This document shows positions 42,510 to 52,760 of a stretch of DNA of 64,000 bases, in pieces; the stretch's first letter is position 1; every line of letters begins with the position of its first letter. The translations under genes were made by a program, and so were the position numbers. Under the pieces are notes generated by a model. It was not told the DNA's origin. It searched no databases and worked only from the letters and a program-made list of their open reading frames with translations. The DNA comes from Oscillospiraceae bacterium (GTDB taxonomy: Bacteria; Bacillota; Clostridia; Oscillospirales; Acutalibacteraceae): NCBI GenBank assembly GCA_015065975.1, contig SVPG01000001.1:1-64000 (forward strand), in the 5' to 3' direction.

Positions 42510-43622
42510 TTACTTTCTGTTGAATATCGACATGATATCGAAGTAACCGTTGTCGTCCTCTGCATCTGCAACCTGTGCGATGTCAGGTGTTGCAGGAGCT
42601 GCAACAGAGGTATTGTCCTCTGTCTGCTCGCCGGAGGCAGCAGCAGCGGGTGTGGAATTGAGATTATCGACAGAGAAACCTGTTGCGATAACGGTAACTG
42701 TCATCTCGTCGTCCATCTTGTCATCAAATGCAGCACCCCAGATGATGGTTGCATCGGGATGAGCAGCCTTTGTGATCATATTTGCAGCGAGATCGACCTC
42801 TTCGAGGTTGATGTCGTTGGAAGATGTGATGTTGATGATAACGCCTCTTGCGCCGTTGATGGAGGTCTCGAGCAGCGGGCTGGAGATAGCGGCATGAGCT
42901 GCGAGGGAAGCCTTCTCCTTACCTGCGGCATGACCGACACCCATGTGAGCGTAGCCTGCATCCTTCATGACAGCGGTAACGTCAGCAAAGTCGAGGTTGA
43001 CGAGACCCGGGCTGTTGATAAGGTCGGAGATGGACTGAACACCCTGACGGAGAACATCGTCAGCGATGGAGAAAGCGTTGACAAGTGTGATCTTCTGATC
43101 GGAGACCAGCTTGAGTCTTTCGTTGGGGATAACGACGAGAGAGTCAACATGCTCGCGCAGAGCTGCGATACCCTGCTCAGCCTGTTCCATTCTCTTCTTG
43201 CCTTCGAAAGCGAAGGGTTTTGTAACGATACCTACGGTAAGTATGCCGAGTTCCTTTGCGATCTCAGCTATAACGGGAGCAGCACCTGTACCGGTACCGC
43301 CGCCCATACCTGCGGTGATAAACACCATGTCGGTGCCCTTAAGTGCAGCCTCGATATCCTCGCGGCTTTCCTCAGCAGCTCTCTGACCTCTTGTCGGGTC
43401 GCTGCCTGCACCCTTACCTCTGGTTATTTTATCGCCTATCTGAATCTTATGAGTGGCCTGTGATCTGTAAAGAGCCTGAACGTCGGTATTGACAGAGATG
43501 AACTCAACACTGTTGATACCCATTGAGATCATTCGGTTGACTGCGTTTCCGCCGCCGCCGCCGGCTCCGATAACCTTTATCTGAACTACATTCTCGAATT
43601 CCTGATCAAAGGCAAAAGGCAT
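42510..43622 (-). CDS. ftsZ: Cell division GTPase FtsZ
   Basis: Tubulin-like GTPase that forms the division ring. The 370-residue protein has [16 protein letters not shown] near the start, the tubulin signature [17 protein letters not shown], and the T7 loop [15 protein letters not shown] with catalytic Asp. The C-terminal peptide after an acidic linker reads [10 protein letters not shown], a variant of the conserved D-I-P-x-F-L-R tail that binds FtsA and ZipA-like partners; no ftsA is next to it. Start at 43622 chosen for GGGGGAG seven bases upstream; the frame is open to 43685 without a ribosome site. Confidence 0.98.
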   Translation of the reverse strand: MPFAFDQEFENVVQIKVIGAGGGGGNAVNRMISMGINSVEFISVNTDVQALYRSQATHKIQIGDKITRGKGAGSDPTRGQRAAEESREDIEAALKGTDMVFITAGMGGGTGTGAAPVIAEIAKELGILTVGIVTKPFAFEGKKRMEQAEQGIAALREHVDSLVVIPNERLKLVSDQKITLVNAFSIADDVLRQGVQSISDLINSPGLVNLDFADVTAVMKDAGYAHMGVGHAAGKEKASLAAHAAISSPLLETSINGARGVIINITSSNDINLEEVDLAANMITKAAHPDATIIWGAAFDDKMDDEMTVTVIATGFSVDNLNSTPAAAASGEQTEDNTSVAAPATPDIAQVADAEDDNGYFDIMSIFNRK

Positions 43623-43694
43623 TTGAACTCCCCCTAAATGGCATTTATTGTTCCTGATCCGACAGGCGCACTGACGCACTGTCAAAATCTAATA

Positions 43695-43723
43695 ATTATA
43701 ATTTATCACGTTCTTGGTTGAAA
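43695..43723 (-). promoter_or_regulatory. Promoter of ftsZ
   Basis: Minus-strand TTTCAA (43718-43723), 17-bp spacer, TATAAT (43695-43700). Confidence 0.6.
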
Positions 43724-43813
43724 TGCAATGTATTTTTTGTGAAATCTCAATATTTTGTTATATTATCAAATATTGCCTTCAAAATTATACAATATAACGT
43801 ACTTTACGACGAT

Positions 43814-44875
43814 TTATGCGGCCGATTGACCGTTTTGAGCGGCTGTTGTATCGGCATATTCACCAAGACCGTATGTCTGCATGACATAATCGGCTATAAA
43901 ATGACCCTCGCCTTCGATGGTCATATCAAGGTCGCCCTTCTCATATTCCTGAATCGTTCCGCCCGTAAGTATCTCGCTCGCGAGCAGAAGTTTTTCTTCC
44001 ATACCCGTCAGAGCTCCGAGCTTAACTCTTATCCTGCCGTCGTACATAAAGCTTACCGACGCTTCGGAAAACTCCATAGTATCGGCATGAAGCTGTTTTT
44101 TCTCGAGCAGTGTCACGATCTGCGCCGCTATCTCGAGCTTGTCGGGCTCGGCAAATTCTATCATCTTTCCCGGTTCGGCACTTCCGACGATATCAAGTCC
44201 GTATATCTTCACAAGACCTGCTCCGTCGGTCTCTTCTATGACGTATCCGAGTGCCTTGCCTTCAGAGCTTATTATGATGTTGCCCTGTGCCGCAGTCTCG
44301 ATAACACCTATCGGAACTGCCGCACTGATCTCTACCGTTATGGTCGAAGGAAGGCTTCGGCGGATAACGCACCTGCCGACATAAGGCAGCTCCTCCTCGA
44401 TCTTTTTCGCCGCACTTTCCGTATCGGCAAGGAAAAGACTTTCATCAACGCGGATATCGAGATGCGCCATTATCTCCTCGCGGCTGTAAACGACGTCATC
44501 GTCGATGGAAATGCTTATGACTCCCACCTTGAAGAAAACCGTCACCGAAAGAAGAATCACCACGCCGATTATGACGAGAAATATCGCCCCATACATCACC
44601 GCATTGAAAAGCTTGTGATGCTTCATATAATATCTGCGGCGTTTTGCGGCAGCCTCTTCCTTCTTTTCGCGCTCGCGTGCTCTCGCACGTCTTTCAGCGT
44701 CTGCGCGTCTTTCGGCCTCGCGCACCTTTTCCGCCTGAGTCTTTGCCGATGTTCTTGTGCCCGAACCCGATCTTCCGTTTCGGTTCTGATTCGACGGTCT
44801 TGCAGACGAACCCTTTTTCTGACCCGTCTGCGACGACGGCGGTCTTTTTCTTTTATTGGAGCTGTTGCCTGCCAT
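43814..44875 (-). CDS. ftsQ: Cell division protein FtsQ/DivIB
   Basis: Bitopic divisome protein that links FtsL-DivIC to the septal synthase. The 353-residue protein has an unusually long basic, Ser/Arg-rich cytoplasmic domain (residues 1-88), a transmembrane helix (about 92-115), a POTRA domain (about 116-190; VVYSREEIMAHLDIRVDESL, RCVIRRSLPSTITVEI) and a beta domain with a flexible C-terminus. It follows murA by only five bases, so the two are co-transcribed. Then comes a gap with the ftsZ promoter. Confidence 0.92.
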   Translation of the reverse strand: MAGNSSNKRKRPPSSQTGQKKGSSARPSNQNRNGRSGSGTRTSAKTQAEKVREAERRADAERRARAREREKKEEAAAKRRRYYMKHHKLFNAVMYGAIFLVIIGVVILLSVTVFFKVGVISISIDDDVVYSREEIMAHLDIRVDESLFLADTESAAKKIEEELPYVGRCVIRRSLPSTITVEISAAVPIGVIETAAQGNIIISSEGKALGYVIEETDGAGLVKIYGLDIVGSAEPGKMIEFAEPDKLEIAAQIVTLLEKKQLHADTMEFSEASVSFMYDGRIRVKLGALTGMEEKLLLASEILTGGTIQEYEKGDLDMTIEGEGHFIADYVMQTYGLGEYADTTAAQNGQSAA

Positions 44876-44880
44876 ATTCC

Positions 44881-46143
44881 TTATCCATCCGTTCTTTTAA
44901 TATCCGCGCCGAGTCCTGCCAGCGCAGTTTCAATATCCTGATATCCTCTGTCGAGATGCCGCAGCTGCGACACCGTGGTCGTTCCCTCTGCCGCAAGCCC
45001 TGCTGTCACAAGAGCCGCCGCTCCTCTCAGGTCGGTCGCCGCAACGGGTGCACCGCAAAGTCGGCTGACGCCCTCGACAACGGCTATCCTCCCGTCGGTC
45101 TTTATCCTCGCGCCCATTCTCGCAAGCTCCGCCGTGTGTCTGAACCTGCTGTCGAAAATGGTCTCGGCAAACACGCTCGAACCGTCAGCTCTGCAGGTAC
45201 ACGCCATAACTATCGCCTGTGCATCGGTCGGAAACCCTGGATAGGGCATCGTTCTTATATATCTTACCGCATGCAGTCTCTGCGGTGCTTCGATCTTTAT
45301 ATCACTGCCGCAGAAGCTTATCACACAGCCCATTTCCTCAAACGACGGAACAACGGGCATAACGTGCTCCGCGATAACGTTTTTCAGAAGAACACTTCCG
45401 CCCGTGATAGCTGCCGCAGCCATATAGGTCGCCGCCTCTATGCGGTCGGGAATGACGCTGTGTATGCAGCCGTGCAGACGCTCAACACCTTCGATTACCA
45501 CCGTCGAGCCGCCCGCTCCGCCAATCCTCGCTCCGCACGAATTGAGAAAATCGGCGAGATCGGATATTTCGGGCTCACGCGCAGCATTTGTTATAACGGT
45601 CGTGCCTTTTGCGGTCGAGGCCGCTGTCATGATATTTTCGGTCGCGCCGACGCTCGGAAAGGAGAGCGGCACACGGCAGCCTCTGAGCCTGCCGCCTCTT
45701 CTGAAGATTATGCAGCCGTCCCTTTCCTCCACCCTTGCGCCCATTCTTCCAAGCGCGTCGATATGAAGATCGATCGGACGGGGACCGAGCTCGCACCCTC
45801 CCGGCATCGAGAGCTTCACACACTCGCATCGTGTGAGCATGGCACCGAGAAATGCTATCGAAGACCGCATCTCCCTCATCAGCTCATCCGGAATCTCGCA
45901 TCGGCTGACATCTGACGAATCAACCGAAAAGACGCCGTCGGACCACCCTGTGCGGCAGCCGAGATAACTCAGTATCGCTCCCGCCGCCTCCACATCGGAC
46001 AGTCTCGGACAATTATGTATCTCACACTTGCCTCCCGCCGCCAGCGTCGCCGCCAGAACGGGAAGAGCGCTGTTTTTGGCTCCGTGAACCGAAACCTCTC
46101 CCGACAATCTCTTTCCTCCGTTTATCTTAAGAACTGACATCAT
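44881..46143 (-). CDS. murA: UDP-N-acetylglucosamine 1-carboxyvinyltransferase
   Basis: First committed step of peptidoglycan synthesis: transfer of enolpyruvate from PEP to UDP-GlcNAc. The 420-residue enzyme has SVHGAKNSALPVLAATLAA with the active-site Lys23-Asn24, the catalytic, fosfomycin-reactive Cys117 in MPGGCELGPRPIDLH, and the C-terminal DLRGAAALVTAGLAAEGTT segment. It lies between murG and ftsQ, in the position where murA or murB is often found in clostridial dcw clusters. Since Cys117 is retained, the enzyme should be sensitive to fosfomycin. Confidence 0.96.
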   Translation of the reverse strand: MMSVLKINGGKRLSGEVSVHGAKNSALPVLAATLAAGGKCEIHNCPRLSDVEAAGAILSYLGCRTGWSDGVFSVDSSDVSRCEIPDELMREMRSSIAFLGAMLTRCECVKLSMPGGCELGPRPIDLHIDALGRMGARVEERDGCIIFRRGGRLRGCRVPLSFPSVGATENIMTAASTAKGTTVITNAAREPEISDLADFLNSCGARIGGAGGSTVVIEGVERLHGCIHSVIPDRIEAATYMAAAAITGGSVLLKNVIAEHVMPVVPSFEEMGCVISFCGSDIKIEAPQRLHAVRYIRTMPYPGFPTDAQAIVMACTCRADGSSVFAETIFDSRFRHTAELARMGARIKTDGRIAVVEGVSRLCGAPVAATDLRGAAALVTAGLAAEGTTTVSQLRHLDRGYQDIETALAGLGADIKRTDG

Positions 46144-46234
46144 AACACACTCCTGATCTCATTATGGCTTACACGCCATAATATGCAAAAACGTGTCAGA
46201 TGACAGAATAACGAAGGAAAATTGTCGCAAAGTA

Positions 46235-47350
46235 TTATTTGCCGAGTATCTCGGCGGCTATGTCGGTTATTCTTTCAACAGCATCGGTTATAGCCATATT
46301 TCTCGAAGCGAGAGCCATCTTCTGTACCTTTTCGGGATCCTGAAGTATGGCGTCGACCTTCTGCATGAGAAGCTCGCCCGTGAGATCAGCCTCGACTATA
46401 ACGTCGGCTGCACCCTTGTTGACCATAGCCATTGCATTGTGATACTGATGATTTTCCGCAACATTGGGAGACGGGATCAGTATGCACGCCTTGCCCTGAG
46501 CCTGAAGCTCGGAAAGAGTAATGGCGCCTGCTCTGCTGACAACAAGATCGGCAGCAGCCATAACTCTCGGCATATCGTTGATATATTCGCGGATATCAAG
46601 ATTCCCGGCATCGAGATCACCGCCCATATCCTTGAGAAGGGGCGGCAGGAAAGAGCCGTAGCGTCCGTATCCGTGAATGTGATTGTATTTTCCGTCCTTA
46701 GAGCTGCGCACGAGCAGGTTCGACATACCCTCGTTTATGCGTCTTGCACCGAGCGAGCCGCCGAAAGAGAGCACCAGCGGGCGGTCGTCAACACCGAGCT
46801 CCTCGCGGGCCTTTGATTTGTCGTAGCTGAGGACGTCCGCTCTGACGGGGTTGCCCGTCAGTCTGATATCCAGTCCGCTGTCAAGTCTCGGACGGGCATC
46901 CTCAACCGCGAGCATTATGACCTTAGCGTGCTTTGAGAGCATCTTTGTTGTAACTCCGGGGAAAGCATTCTGCTCATGTATCATAAGAGGAACGCCCATC
47001 TGAGCCGCCTTTCTCATTATCGGACCGCTGACGTAGCCGCCCGTACCGATAGCGAGATCGGGATTTACCTTTTTTACAATCTTCTTTGCCGCAGAGCCCG
47101 AGCGCACAAGATACCATACAGCCTGTATGTTTCTCTTTATATTCTCAAGGCTGAGCTTTCTCTGAAAGCCTGCGACCTTCATCGGTTCAAAGTCATATCC
47201 GGCCCTTTTTACAAGGTCCGCCTCCATGCCTGTCGGTGTGCCTACAAATGTAATTTCGGCATCCGGCCAGCGTTTCATTATTCCCTCGGCAATTGCCAGA
47301 GCGGGATTGATGTGTCCTGCGGTACCTCCGCCTGCGATAAGAACTTTCAT
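46235..47350 (-). CDS. murG: UDP-GlcNAc:lipid I N-acetylglucosaminyltransferase
   Basis: Adds GlcNAc to lipid I to make lipid II on the inner face of the membrane. The 371-residue protein opens MKVLIAGGGTAGHINPALAI, has IGTGGYVSGPIM, and carries the GT28 nucleotide-binding motif LVLSFGGSLGARRIN and VSRAGAITLSEL. The ATG at 47350 is preferred because AAAGGATGA stands about nine bases upstream; an ATG at 47359 overlaps that site. It follows ftsW by 34 bases. Confidence 0.96.
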   Translation of the reverse strand: MKVLIAGGGTAGHINPALAIAEGIMKRWPDAEITFVGTPTGMEADLVKRAGYDFEPMKVAGFQRKLSLENIKRNIQAVWYLVRSGSAAKKIVKKVNPDLAIGTGGYVSGPIMRKAAQMGVPLMIHEQNAFPGVTTKMLSKHAKVIMLAVEDARPRLDSGLDIRLTGNPVRADVLSYDKSKAREELGVDDRPLVLSFGGSLGARRINEGMSNLLVRSSKDGKYNHIHGYGRYGSFLPPLLKDMGGDLDAGNLDIREYINDMPRVMAAADLVVSRAGAITLSELQAQGKACILIPSPNVAENHQYHNAMAMVNKGAADVIVEADLTGELLMQKVDAILQDPEKVQKMALASRNMAITDAVERITDIAAEILGK

Positions 47351-47384
47351 ACCGATCATCCTTTATAATTGATTCTTTTGAAAA

Positions 47385-48653
47385 TTACAGACTCTGCTTG
47401 AAGGTGGATTTTCTTGAAATGGATAGCAGAACTCCGATTTCAAGCAGCAGCATGACGAGCGACGTACCGCCGTAACTGAAGAACGGCAGACTGATACCTG
47501 TGTTCGGTATCGTCTTCGTGACAACCGCGATATTGAGAAGCGCCTGCCAGCCGATCTGCGCCGTTATGCCTATACCCATAAGCTTTGAAAATCTGTCGGG
47601 ATTCGAGATGCTTATCGTGAATCCTCTCCAGACAAAGATCACAAAGAGAAGAACTATCAGCGTCGCTCCTACAAATCCGAGCTCCTCGCATATAACAGCG
47701 AAAACGAAGTCGTTCTGCGGCTCGGAGATATATAGGAACTTCTGTTTCGAGTTTCCTATACCCTGACCGAGAAGTCCGCCCGAGCTTATTGCGTAGAGCG
47801 CCTGAACATTCTGCCATCCGTCGCCGCGAATATCGGAGAACGGATCCTTCCACACCTCGATACGCGTCATACTGTATCCGATACTTCCCGAGAAGATGAC
47901 GAATATGACCGCCGCAACGGCAACACCCGCCATAACAAGGAACAGTCTTCCGTCGACTCCTGCCATCCACATCATCGTTGCGGCAAGCAGGAATATAAGA
48001 ACGGTACACGAAATGTGAGGCTCGATAACTACGAGCACCGCTGTTGTAATTACCATCAGTCCGTAAATACCGAGACCGAACGCAAAACGAAGCAGCGAGT
48101 TGAGAACTTTGTTTTTGTGGAACTTGCGGCGTCTGCGTCTGAACTCGCAGTAATAATCGCCCCATTTTGCTCCGAAAATTATGACCGCAAATTTAGCGAC
48201 CTCCGTCGGCTGGAAGGTTGTAAAACCGAGATTTATCCATCTGTGAACACCCTTGACCGCCGGCATGAACAGAACTATCACAAGAAGCAGATAAGAAAAT
48301 CCGACTATCACTCCCGTCGCACCGCGAAGCCTTTCCGCGGGCACGAACGATACGCCTATCATGAGAGCCAATCCGATAAGTGCAAACACGAGCTGACGGC
48401 TGATATAGAAATTGCTGTCACCGTCGTTGTGGTAGGCGTAAGCATAGCTCGCCGAATACATCATGACAAGTCCCGTGACGACAAGCGCGATTACTATGAC
48501 GAGAAGCGGAAGGTCAAACCCCATCTTCTTATCCCTGAACACCGCTACGCTTTCGTCGAATACATCCCCTATTCTTCTTCCGATCGACTTTTTCTCCTCC
48601 GCGGCACTTGCTCTGCCGGAGGACGGTCTCTTTTTTGCTGTGGCATTAGCCAT
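47385..48653 (-). CDS. ftsW: SEDS peptidoglycan glycosyltransferase FtsW
   Basis: Polymerises lipid II at the septum together with a class B PBP. The 422-residue protein has a cytoplasmic N-terminal tail and ten predicted helices. SEDS motifs are present: GVHRWINLGFTTFQPTEVAKF, and GISLPFFSYGGTSLVM near the end, plus a QNDFVFAVICEELGFVG stretch with a conserved acidic residue. RodA and SpoVE belong to the same family, but the dcw position makes FtsW (or SpoVE) most likely. Confidence 0.95.
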   Translation of the reverse strand: MANATAKKRPSSGRASAAEEKKSIGRRIGDVFDESVAVFRDKKMGFDLPLLVIVIALVVTGLVMMYSASYAYAYHNDGDSNFYISRQLVFALIGLALMIGVSFVPAERLRGATGVIVGFSYLLLVIVLFMPAVKGVHRWINLGFTTFQPTEVAKFAVIIFGAKWGDYYCEFRRRRRKFHKNKVLNSLLRFAFGLGIYGLMVITTAVLVVIEPHISCTVLIFLLAATMMWMAGVDGRLFLVMAGVAVAAVIFVIFSGSIGYSMTRIEVWKDPFSDIRGDGWQNVQALYAISSGGLLGQGIGNSKQKFLYISEPQNDFVFAVICEELGFVGATLIVLLFVIFVWRGFTISISNPDRFSKLMGIGITAQIGWQALLNIAVVTKTIPNTGISLPFFSYGGTSLVMLLLEIGVLLSISRKSTFKQSL

Positions 48654-48692
48654 TATAATCGTTTCTCCCTTCCTCTGTAACAGCCGAGGACA

Positions 48693-49712
48693 TTATCTGG
48701 GGAACCCGAAGCCTACAAGAAGAGCAGCTATGATTCCCGCTGCAAATGTCACGCAGCTGAATACTACAACTATCTTGACCTCGCTCCATCCGCACATCTC
48801 GAAATGATGGTGGATGGGGCTCATTTTGAATATACGTTTTCCGTGTGTAAGCTTGAAATAGTATCTCTGGATAATGACGGAGCCTGCCTCACAGAGATAG
48901 ATTATTCCCACAAGCGGGATAAGTATCGGCATCTTCATTCCGAATGCCAGAGCACAGAACATTCCTCCGAGGAAGAGCGAGCCTGTGTCGCCCATAAAGA
49001 CCTTTGCGGGGTGGAAGTTCCATACAAGGAATCCGAGGCAGCCGCCCGCAACCGCAGCCGCAAGAATGCTGATCTCGAGCATGCTCGAGAGTGCTGCAGT
49101 GAGCATAAAGCTGATGGCAGCAAAGAATGTGACCGAAGAGCACAGTCCGTCAACGCCGTCGGTAAGGTTGACCGCATTGACAAAGCCTACGATCATTATG
49201 AGGCCGATGATATAGAACCATATGCCGAGATTTACGGGTTCCTCAACAAAGGGAATACGGGTAGCACCTGCGCCCTTGTCACCCGATATCCAGAGAGCTG
49301 CAAGATATGCAGCTGCGATACCTGTCTGAGAAATGATCTTCTGCCAGAAGGAAAGTCCGTCATTATGGTGTCTTACGATCTTGATGTAGTCGTCTGCAAA
49401 TCCTACAAGACCGTAAAGCACGCCCATGATGAAGCCTGCCCAGATCCTGACGCTGGTCTCGGTGGTAACTTCCTTTGAGGAAACTCCCCAGAAAAGAGGC
49501 AGACACACGCATACTGCGATAACTGTACCAGCAATGAACATCAGTCCGCCCATAGTGGGGGTTCCCTGCTTGCTCGAATGCCATGTCGGTCCGATCTCCT
49601 TGATCGGCTGACCGTACTTGAGCTTATGAAGCCAGGGGATGAGCACCTTGCCCATACCTGCTGATATTGCAAAGGCTGCGATAGCCGCAATAATGCTTAC
49701 GTAATTTTCCAT
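48693..49712 (-). CDS. mraY: Phospho-N-acetylmuramoyl-pentapeptide transferase
   Basis: Makes lipid I by linking UDP-MurNAc-pentapeptide to undecaprenyl phosphate. A polytopic protein of 339 residues from this start, with the family signatures GTPTMGGLMFIAG, GFADDYIKIV, AVNLTDGVDGLCSS and MGDTGSLFLGG, and the Mg-binding Asp residues in DD and DG motifs. The ATG at 49712 lies twelve bases after AAAGGA; the ATG at 49724 is adjacent to that site and less likely. Confidence 0.96.
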   Translation of the reverse strand: MENYVSIIAAIAAFAISAGMGKVLIPWLHKLKYGQPIKEIGPTWHSSKQGTPTMGGLMFIAGTVIAVCVCLPLFWGVSSKEVTTETSVRIWAGFIMGVLYGLVGFADDYIKIVRHHNDGLSFWQKIISQTGIAAAYLAALWISGDKGAGATRIPFVEEPVNLGIWFYIIGLIMIVGFVNAVNLTDGVDGLCSSVTFFAAISFMLTAALSSMLEISILAAAVAGGCLGFLVWNFHPAKVFMGDTGSLFLGGMFCALAFGMKMPILIPLVGIIYLCEAGSVIIQRYYFKLTHGKRIFKMSPIHHHFEMCGWSEVKIVVVFSCVTFAAGIIAALLVGFGFPR

Positions 49713-49800
49713 GTCTGTGACCATTCCTTTCAGACAGAACGCTGCTCATTTTTCAACGTCCCGTATCTTTGACCGCTCGGCGCGGTATCCGTAAATTTTA

Positions 49801-51156
49801 TCAGTCCTGCTGTGAGAACACCTTGTCGATGACCTCTTCGAGCTTCATTCCTCTGCTCGCCTTGAAGAGCACGGCATCACCCTCACGAAGCTCATTCTTC
49901 AGCGCATCGGCAAGAGATTCCTTATCCTCGAAATATTTCGATGTGACCTTGCCGTTTGCGCCTTCTATGTAATATGCCGCGTTCTTTCCGACCGCAAAAA
50001 GCATATCCACGTCCTTTTCGGCAACCGCCTCGCCGCACTGACGGTGAGCCGTCTCGGCATAATCGCCCAGCTCGAACATATCGCCGAGCACCGCGATCTT
50101 TCTGCCGCTGCACGGAACCTGACAGAGCACCGAAAGAGACGCTCTTATCGAATCGGGACTTGCGTTATAGCAATCGCTGATAAGCTTTACTCCCGAGCGA
50201 TCCTCGATCTTCTGACGGCGTGCATCGGGAACATAGTTTGCAAGACCTTCAATTGCATCGCTTGCAGGAACACCCGCAATCGCTCCGCAGATAAATGCCG
50301 CACAGGCGTTGTAGACGTTGTGTATGCCGATTACGGGAATTTTTATCTCCCAGCTCTTTTTTCTGCCCGAGAGAGTGAATGAGATCGAATCCTCTCCCTG
50401 CTTAATATCGGTTGCTCTGAAATCGACATCCTCACGCTCTATACCGTAGCTGACTACTCTCCACGGATTCTTTGCGATAACCGTTCTGAGCATATCGTCG
50501 TCGCCGTTGAGAACGAGCTTTGCATCCTTATCCATACCATCAAGTATTTCCATCTTGGCTTTAAGTATGCCCTCGCGCGAGCCGAGCATTTCAATATGGC
50601 TGACACCGATGTTTGTGATAAGTCCTATGGTCGGTTTTGCCGTTGTTGTCAGACGGCTTATCTCTCCGAAATTGCTCATGCCCATCTCAAAAACAGCGGC
50701 CTCGATTGAATCATCGAGTCTCAGGCACATACGCGGAAGACCTATCTCGTTGTTGAAATTGCCCTCCGTCGCAAGAGTCCTGTAACGCTGCCCGAGAACA
50801 TATGCGACCATATCCTTGGTCGTTGTCTTTCCTACCGATCCGGTAAGACCGACAACGGGTATCTGATACTTGCTTCTGTTGTAAGCAGCAAGGTCGATCA
50901 GGGCCTTGCGAGTATCCTCGACTCTTATGATCGTTCCGTCAGCTTCGACATCACGAGAGCAAACCGCTGCGGCAGCGCCCGCTTCAAATGCCTTCGCAAC
51001 AAAATCATGTCCGTCGAATCTGTCACCCTTGATGGCAATGTACAGACATCCGGGGGTTATGCTGCGAGTGTCGATACAAACCTCGGAAAAGGAAGCTTCA
51101 CCGCTGCACGTACCGCCCATCGCTTTTGCCGCTTCAGCGGCTGTCATGATATTCAT
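49801..51156 (-). CDS. murF: UDP-MurNAc-tripeptide D-alanyl-D-alanine ligase
   Basis: Adds D-Ala-D-Ala to the UDP-MurNAc-tripeptide using ATP. The 451-residue protein has the Mur ligase P-loop GLTGSVGKTTTKDM, the central-domain EMGMSNFGEISRLT segment and the C-terminal substrate-binding region LISDCYNASPDSIRASL, whose YNASP motif is typical of MurF. It lies between mraY and murE in the standard order. GGAAAGAAG precedes the ATG. Confidence 0.96.
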   Translation of the reverse strand: MNIMTAAEAAKAMGGTCSGEASFSEVCIDTRSITPGCLYIAIKGDRFDGHDFVAKAFEAGAAAAVCSRDVEADGTIIRVEDTRKALIDLAAYNRSKYQIPVVGLTGSVGKTTTKDMVAYVLGQRYRTLATEGNFNNEIGLPRMCLRLDDSIEAAVFEMGMSNFGEISRLTTTAKPTIGLITNIGVSHIEMLGSREGILKAKMEILDGMDKDAKLVLNGDDDMLRTVIAKNPWRVVSYGIEREDVDFRATDIKQGEDSISFTLSGRKKSWEIKIPVIGIHNVYNACAAFICGAIAGVPASDAIEGLANYVPDARRQKIEDRSGVKLISDCYNASPDSIRASLSVLCQVPCSGRKIAVLGDMFELGDYAETAHRQCGEAVAEKDVDMLFAVGKNAAYYIEGANGKVTSKYFEDKESLADALKNELREGDAVLFKASRGMKLEEVIDKVFSQQD

Positions 51157-51193
51157 TGTCTAATCACTTCTTTCCTGCAAAAGCAAACCGCTC

Positions 51194-52648
51194 TTACTGA
51201 TCCTTGTATATCTCCTCAAAGACCTCGGCAAGAACCTCACGCTCGTCAAAATGTATTGTGCCGGTATTGAGTATCTGATATGTCTCGTGTCCTTTGCCTG
51301 CAAGAACGATGACGTCGTCCTTGCGTGCATTCTCAATCGCGTACTTTATCGCATCTCTGCGGTTCTCGATAACAACATATTCGGTGTCATGCTTCAATAC
51401 ACCCGGTAATATCTGCTCGATAATCGATGCAGGGTTTTCGCTTCTGGGGTTATCCGACGTCACAATCACGAAATCGGCAAGTCTTGCCGCCGTTTCGCCC
51501 ATGATCGGACGCTTTACGGGATCTCTGTCTCCTCCGCAGCCGACAAGGCATACAAGTCTGCCCGTCGACACCTCTCTCATCGACGAGAGAATATTCTCAA
51601 CGCCGTCGGGAGTGTGCGCGTAATCGAGAATGACCGTAAAGTCCTTTCCCGTCGGCCACAGTTCAGCTCTGCCCTTGACACCCGTGACTTCGCCGAGCGC
51701 TCTGACGATGTTTTCATTGTCCGCCTTGCCGTTATCGGAATCGGCAAGGAAAGCACAGGCAACAGCCGTAAGCGCATTGTAGACTGAGAATTTTCCCGGA
51801 ATGGGAACGCTCGCCTGAACCTTCTCGCCCTTTATCGACAGTGTGAAGTCAACGCCTCTGGCATGATAATTCTCATTCTCAGCCGAGAAATCCTGACCGC
51901 CGAGTCCGAGCGTGAAAAGCTCACAGCCGACCGATTCGGCAAGCTTTGCGCCCCACTTGTCATCGGTATTGATAACAGCTCTGTCGCACATTGAGAAGAG
52001 CTTTTTCTTTGATTCGAAATAATTTTCCATCGTGCCGTGGAAATCGAGATGATCCTGAGTAAGATTCGTAAAACAGGCGGTGTCGAAATGAAGTCCCGCC
52101 GTTCTGCCCTGCTCGATGGCGTGAGAGGATACCTCCATAATGCAGTACTGACAACCGGCATCGGCCATCTTCTTGAAAAGCATATGAAGCTCAAGCGTAT
52201 CGGGGGTCGTAAAATGAGTTTCAAAGACCTCGTCACCGATCATATTCTGAATGGTGCCGATAAGTCCCGTTTTATATCCGAGTCTGTCAAGTATGCTTTT
52301 TGCGATAAAGGTGGTGGAGGTTTTTCCGTTTGTTCCCGTAACGCCTATCAGCTTGAGTTTTCTGAGCGGGTTTGAGCAGAAATTCTCACACACTGCCGAA
52401 AAGGCTTCTCTGACAGACCCAACGAGTATCTGTGATTCAAGACCGAGATCGCGTTCACACAGAACATAGGCACCTTTTGATGCACAGTCGGGCGCAAAAT
52501 CGTGACCGTCTCTTGTCAGACCCTTGATGCAGCAAAACAGCACATTCTCTCCCGCCTGACGGGAATCGGCTGTGAGCGAAACAATCTCGGTATCGCCCGA
52601 CAGCGCGGTTACATATTCAACACCCGAAAAAAGCTCGGAAAGTCTCAT
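51194..52648 (-). CDS. murE: UDP-MurNAc-L-Ala-D-Glu:meso-diaminopimelate ligase
   Basis: Adds the third amino acid of the stem peptide. The 484-residue ligase has the ATP loop GVTGTNGKTSTTFIAKS, the carbamylated-Lys region, and the specificity motif DNPR (in VTSDNPRSENPASI), which selects meso-diaminopimelate rather than lysine. This tells that the organism's peptidoglycan is of the A1gamma, mDAP type. A promoter lies upstream in the gap before the PBP gene's stop. Confidence 0.96.
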   Translation of the reverse strand: MRLSELFSGVEYVTALSGDTEIVSLTADSRQAGENVLFCCIKGLTRDGHDFAPDCASKGAYVLCERDLGLESQILVGSVREAFSAVCENFCSNPLRKLKLIGVTGTNGKTSTTFIAKSILDRLGYKTGLIGTIQNMIGDEVFETHFTTPDTLELHMLFKKMADAGCQYCIMEVSSHAIEQGRTAGLHFDTACFTNLTQDHLDFHGTMENYFESKKKLFSMCDRAVINTDDKWGAKLAESVGCELFTLGLGGQDFSAENENYHARGVDFTLSIKGEKVQASVPIPGKFSVYNALTAVACAFLADSDNGKADNENIVRALGEVTGVKGRAELWPTGKDFTVILDYAHTPDGVENILSSMREVSTGRLVCLVGCGGDRDPVKRPIMGETAARLADFVIVTSDNPRSENPASIIEQILPGVLKHDTEYVVIENRRDAIKYAIENARKDDVIVLAGKGHETYQILNTGTIHFDEREVLAEVFEEIYKDQ

Positions 52649-52714
52649 TTATTGACCAATCCCTTCTGGTATTACTCTTTTTACTTATTCGCAGACTGTG
52701 TCCGCTAAATTGTT

Positions 52715-52743
52715 ATTATACTATATTATAAGCATTTTAACAA
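52715..52743 (-). promoter_or_regulatory. Internal promoter before murE
   Basis: Minus-strand TTGTTA (52738-52743), 17-bp spacer, TATAAT (52715-52720), in the 112-bp gap between the PBP gene and murE. Confidence 0.6.
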
Positions 52744-52760
52744 CAGTAAACTGAGTATTT

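Noticed and set aside
42903-43150. Possible second start or split in ftsZ
   Set aside because: Frame is continuous with all GTPase motifs intact.
43635-43685. Upstream start of ftsZ at 43685
   Set aside because: No ribosome site; Cys/Arg-rich extra residues absent from the family.
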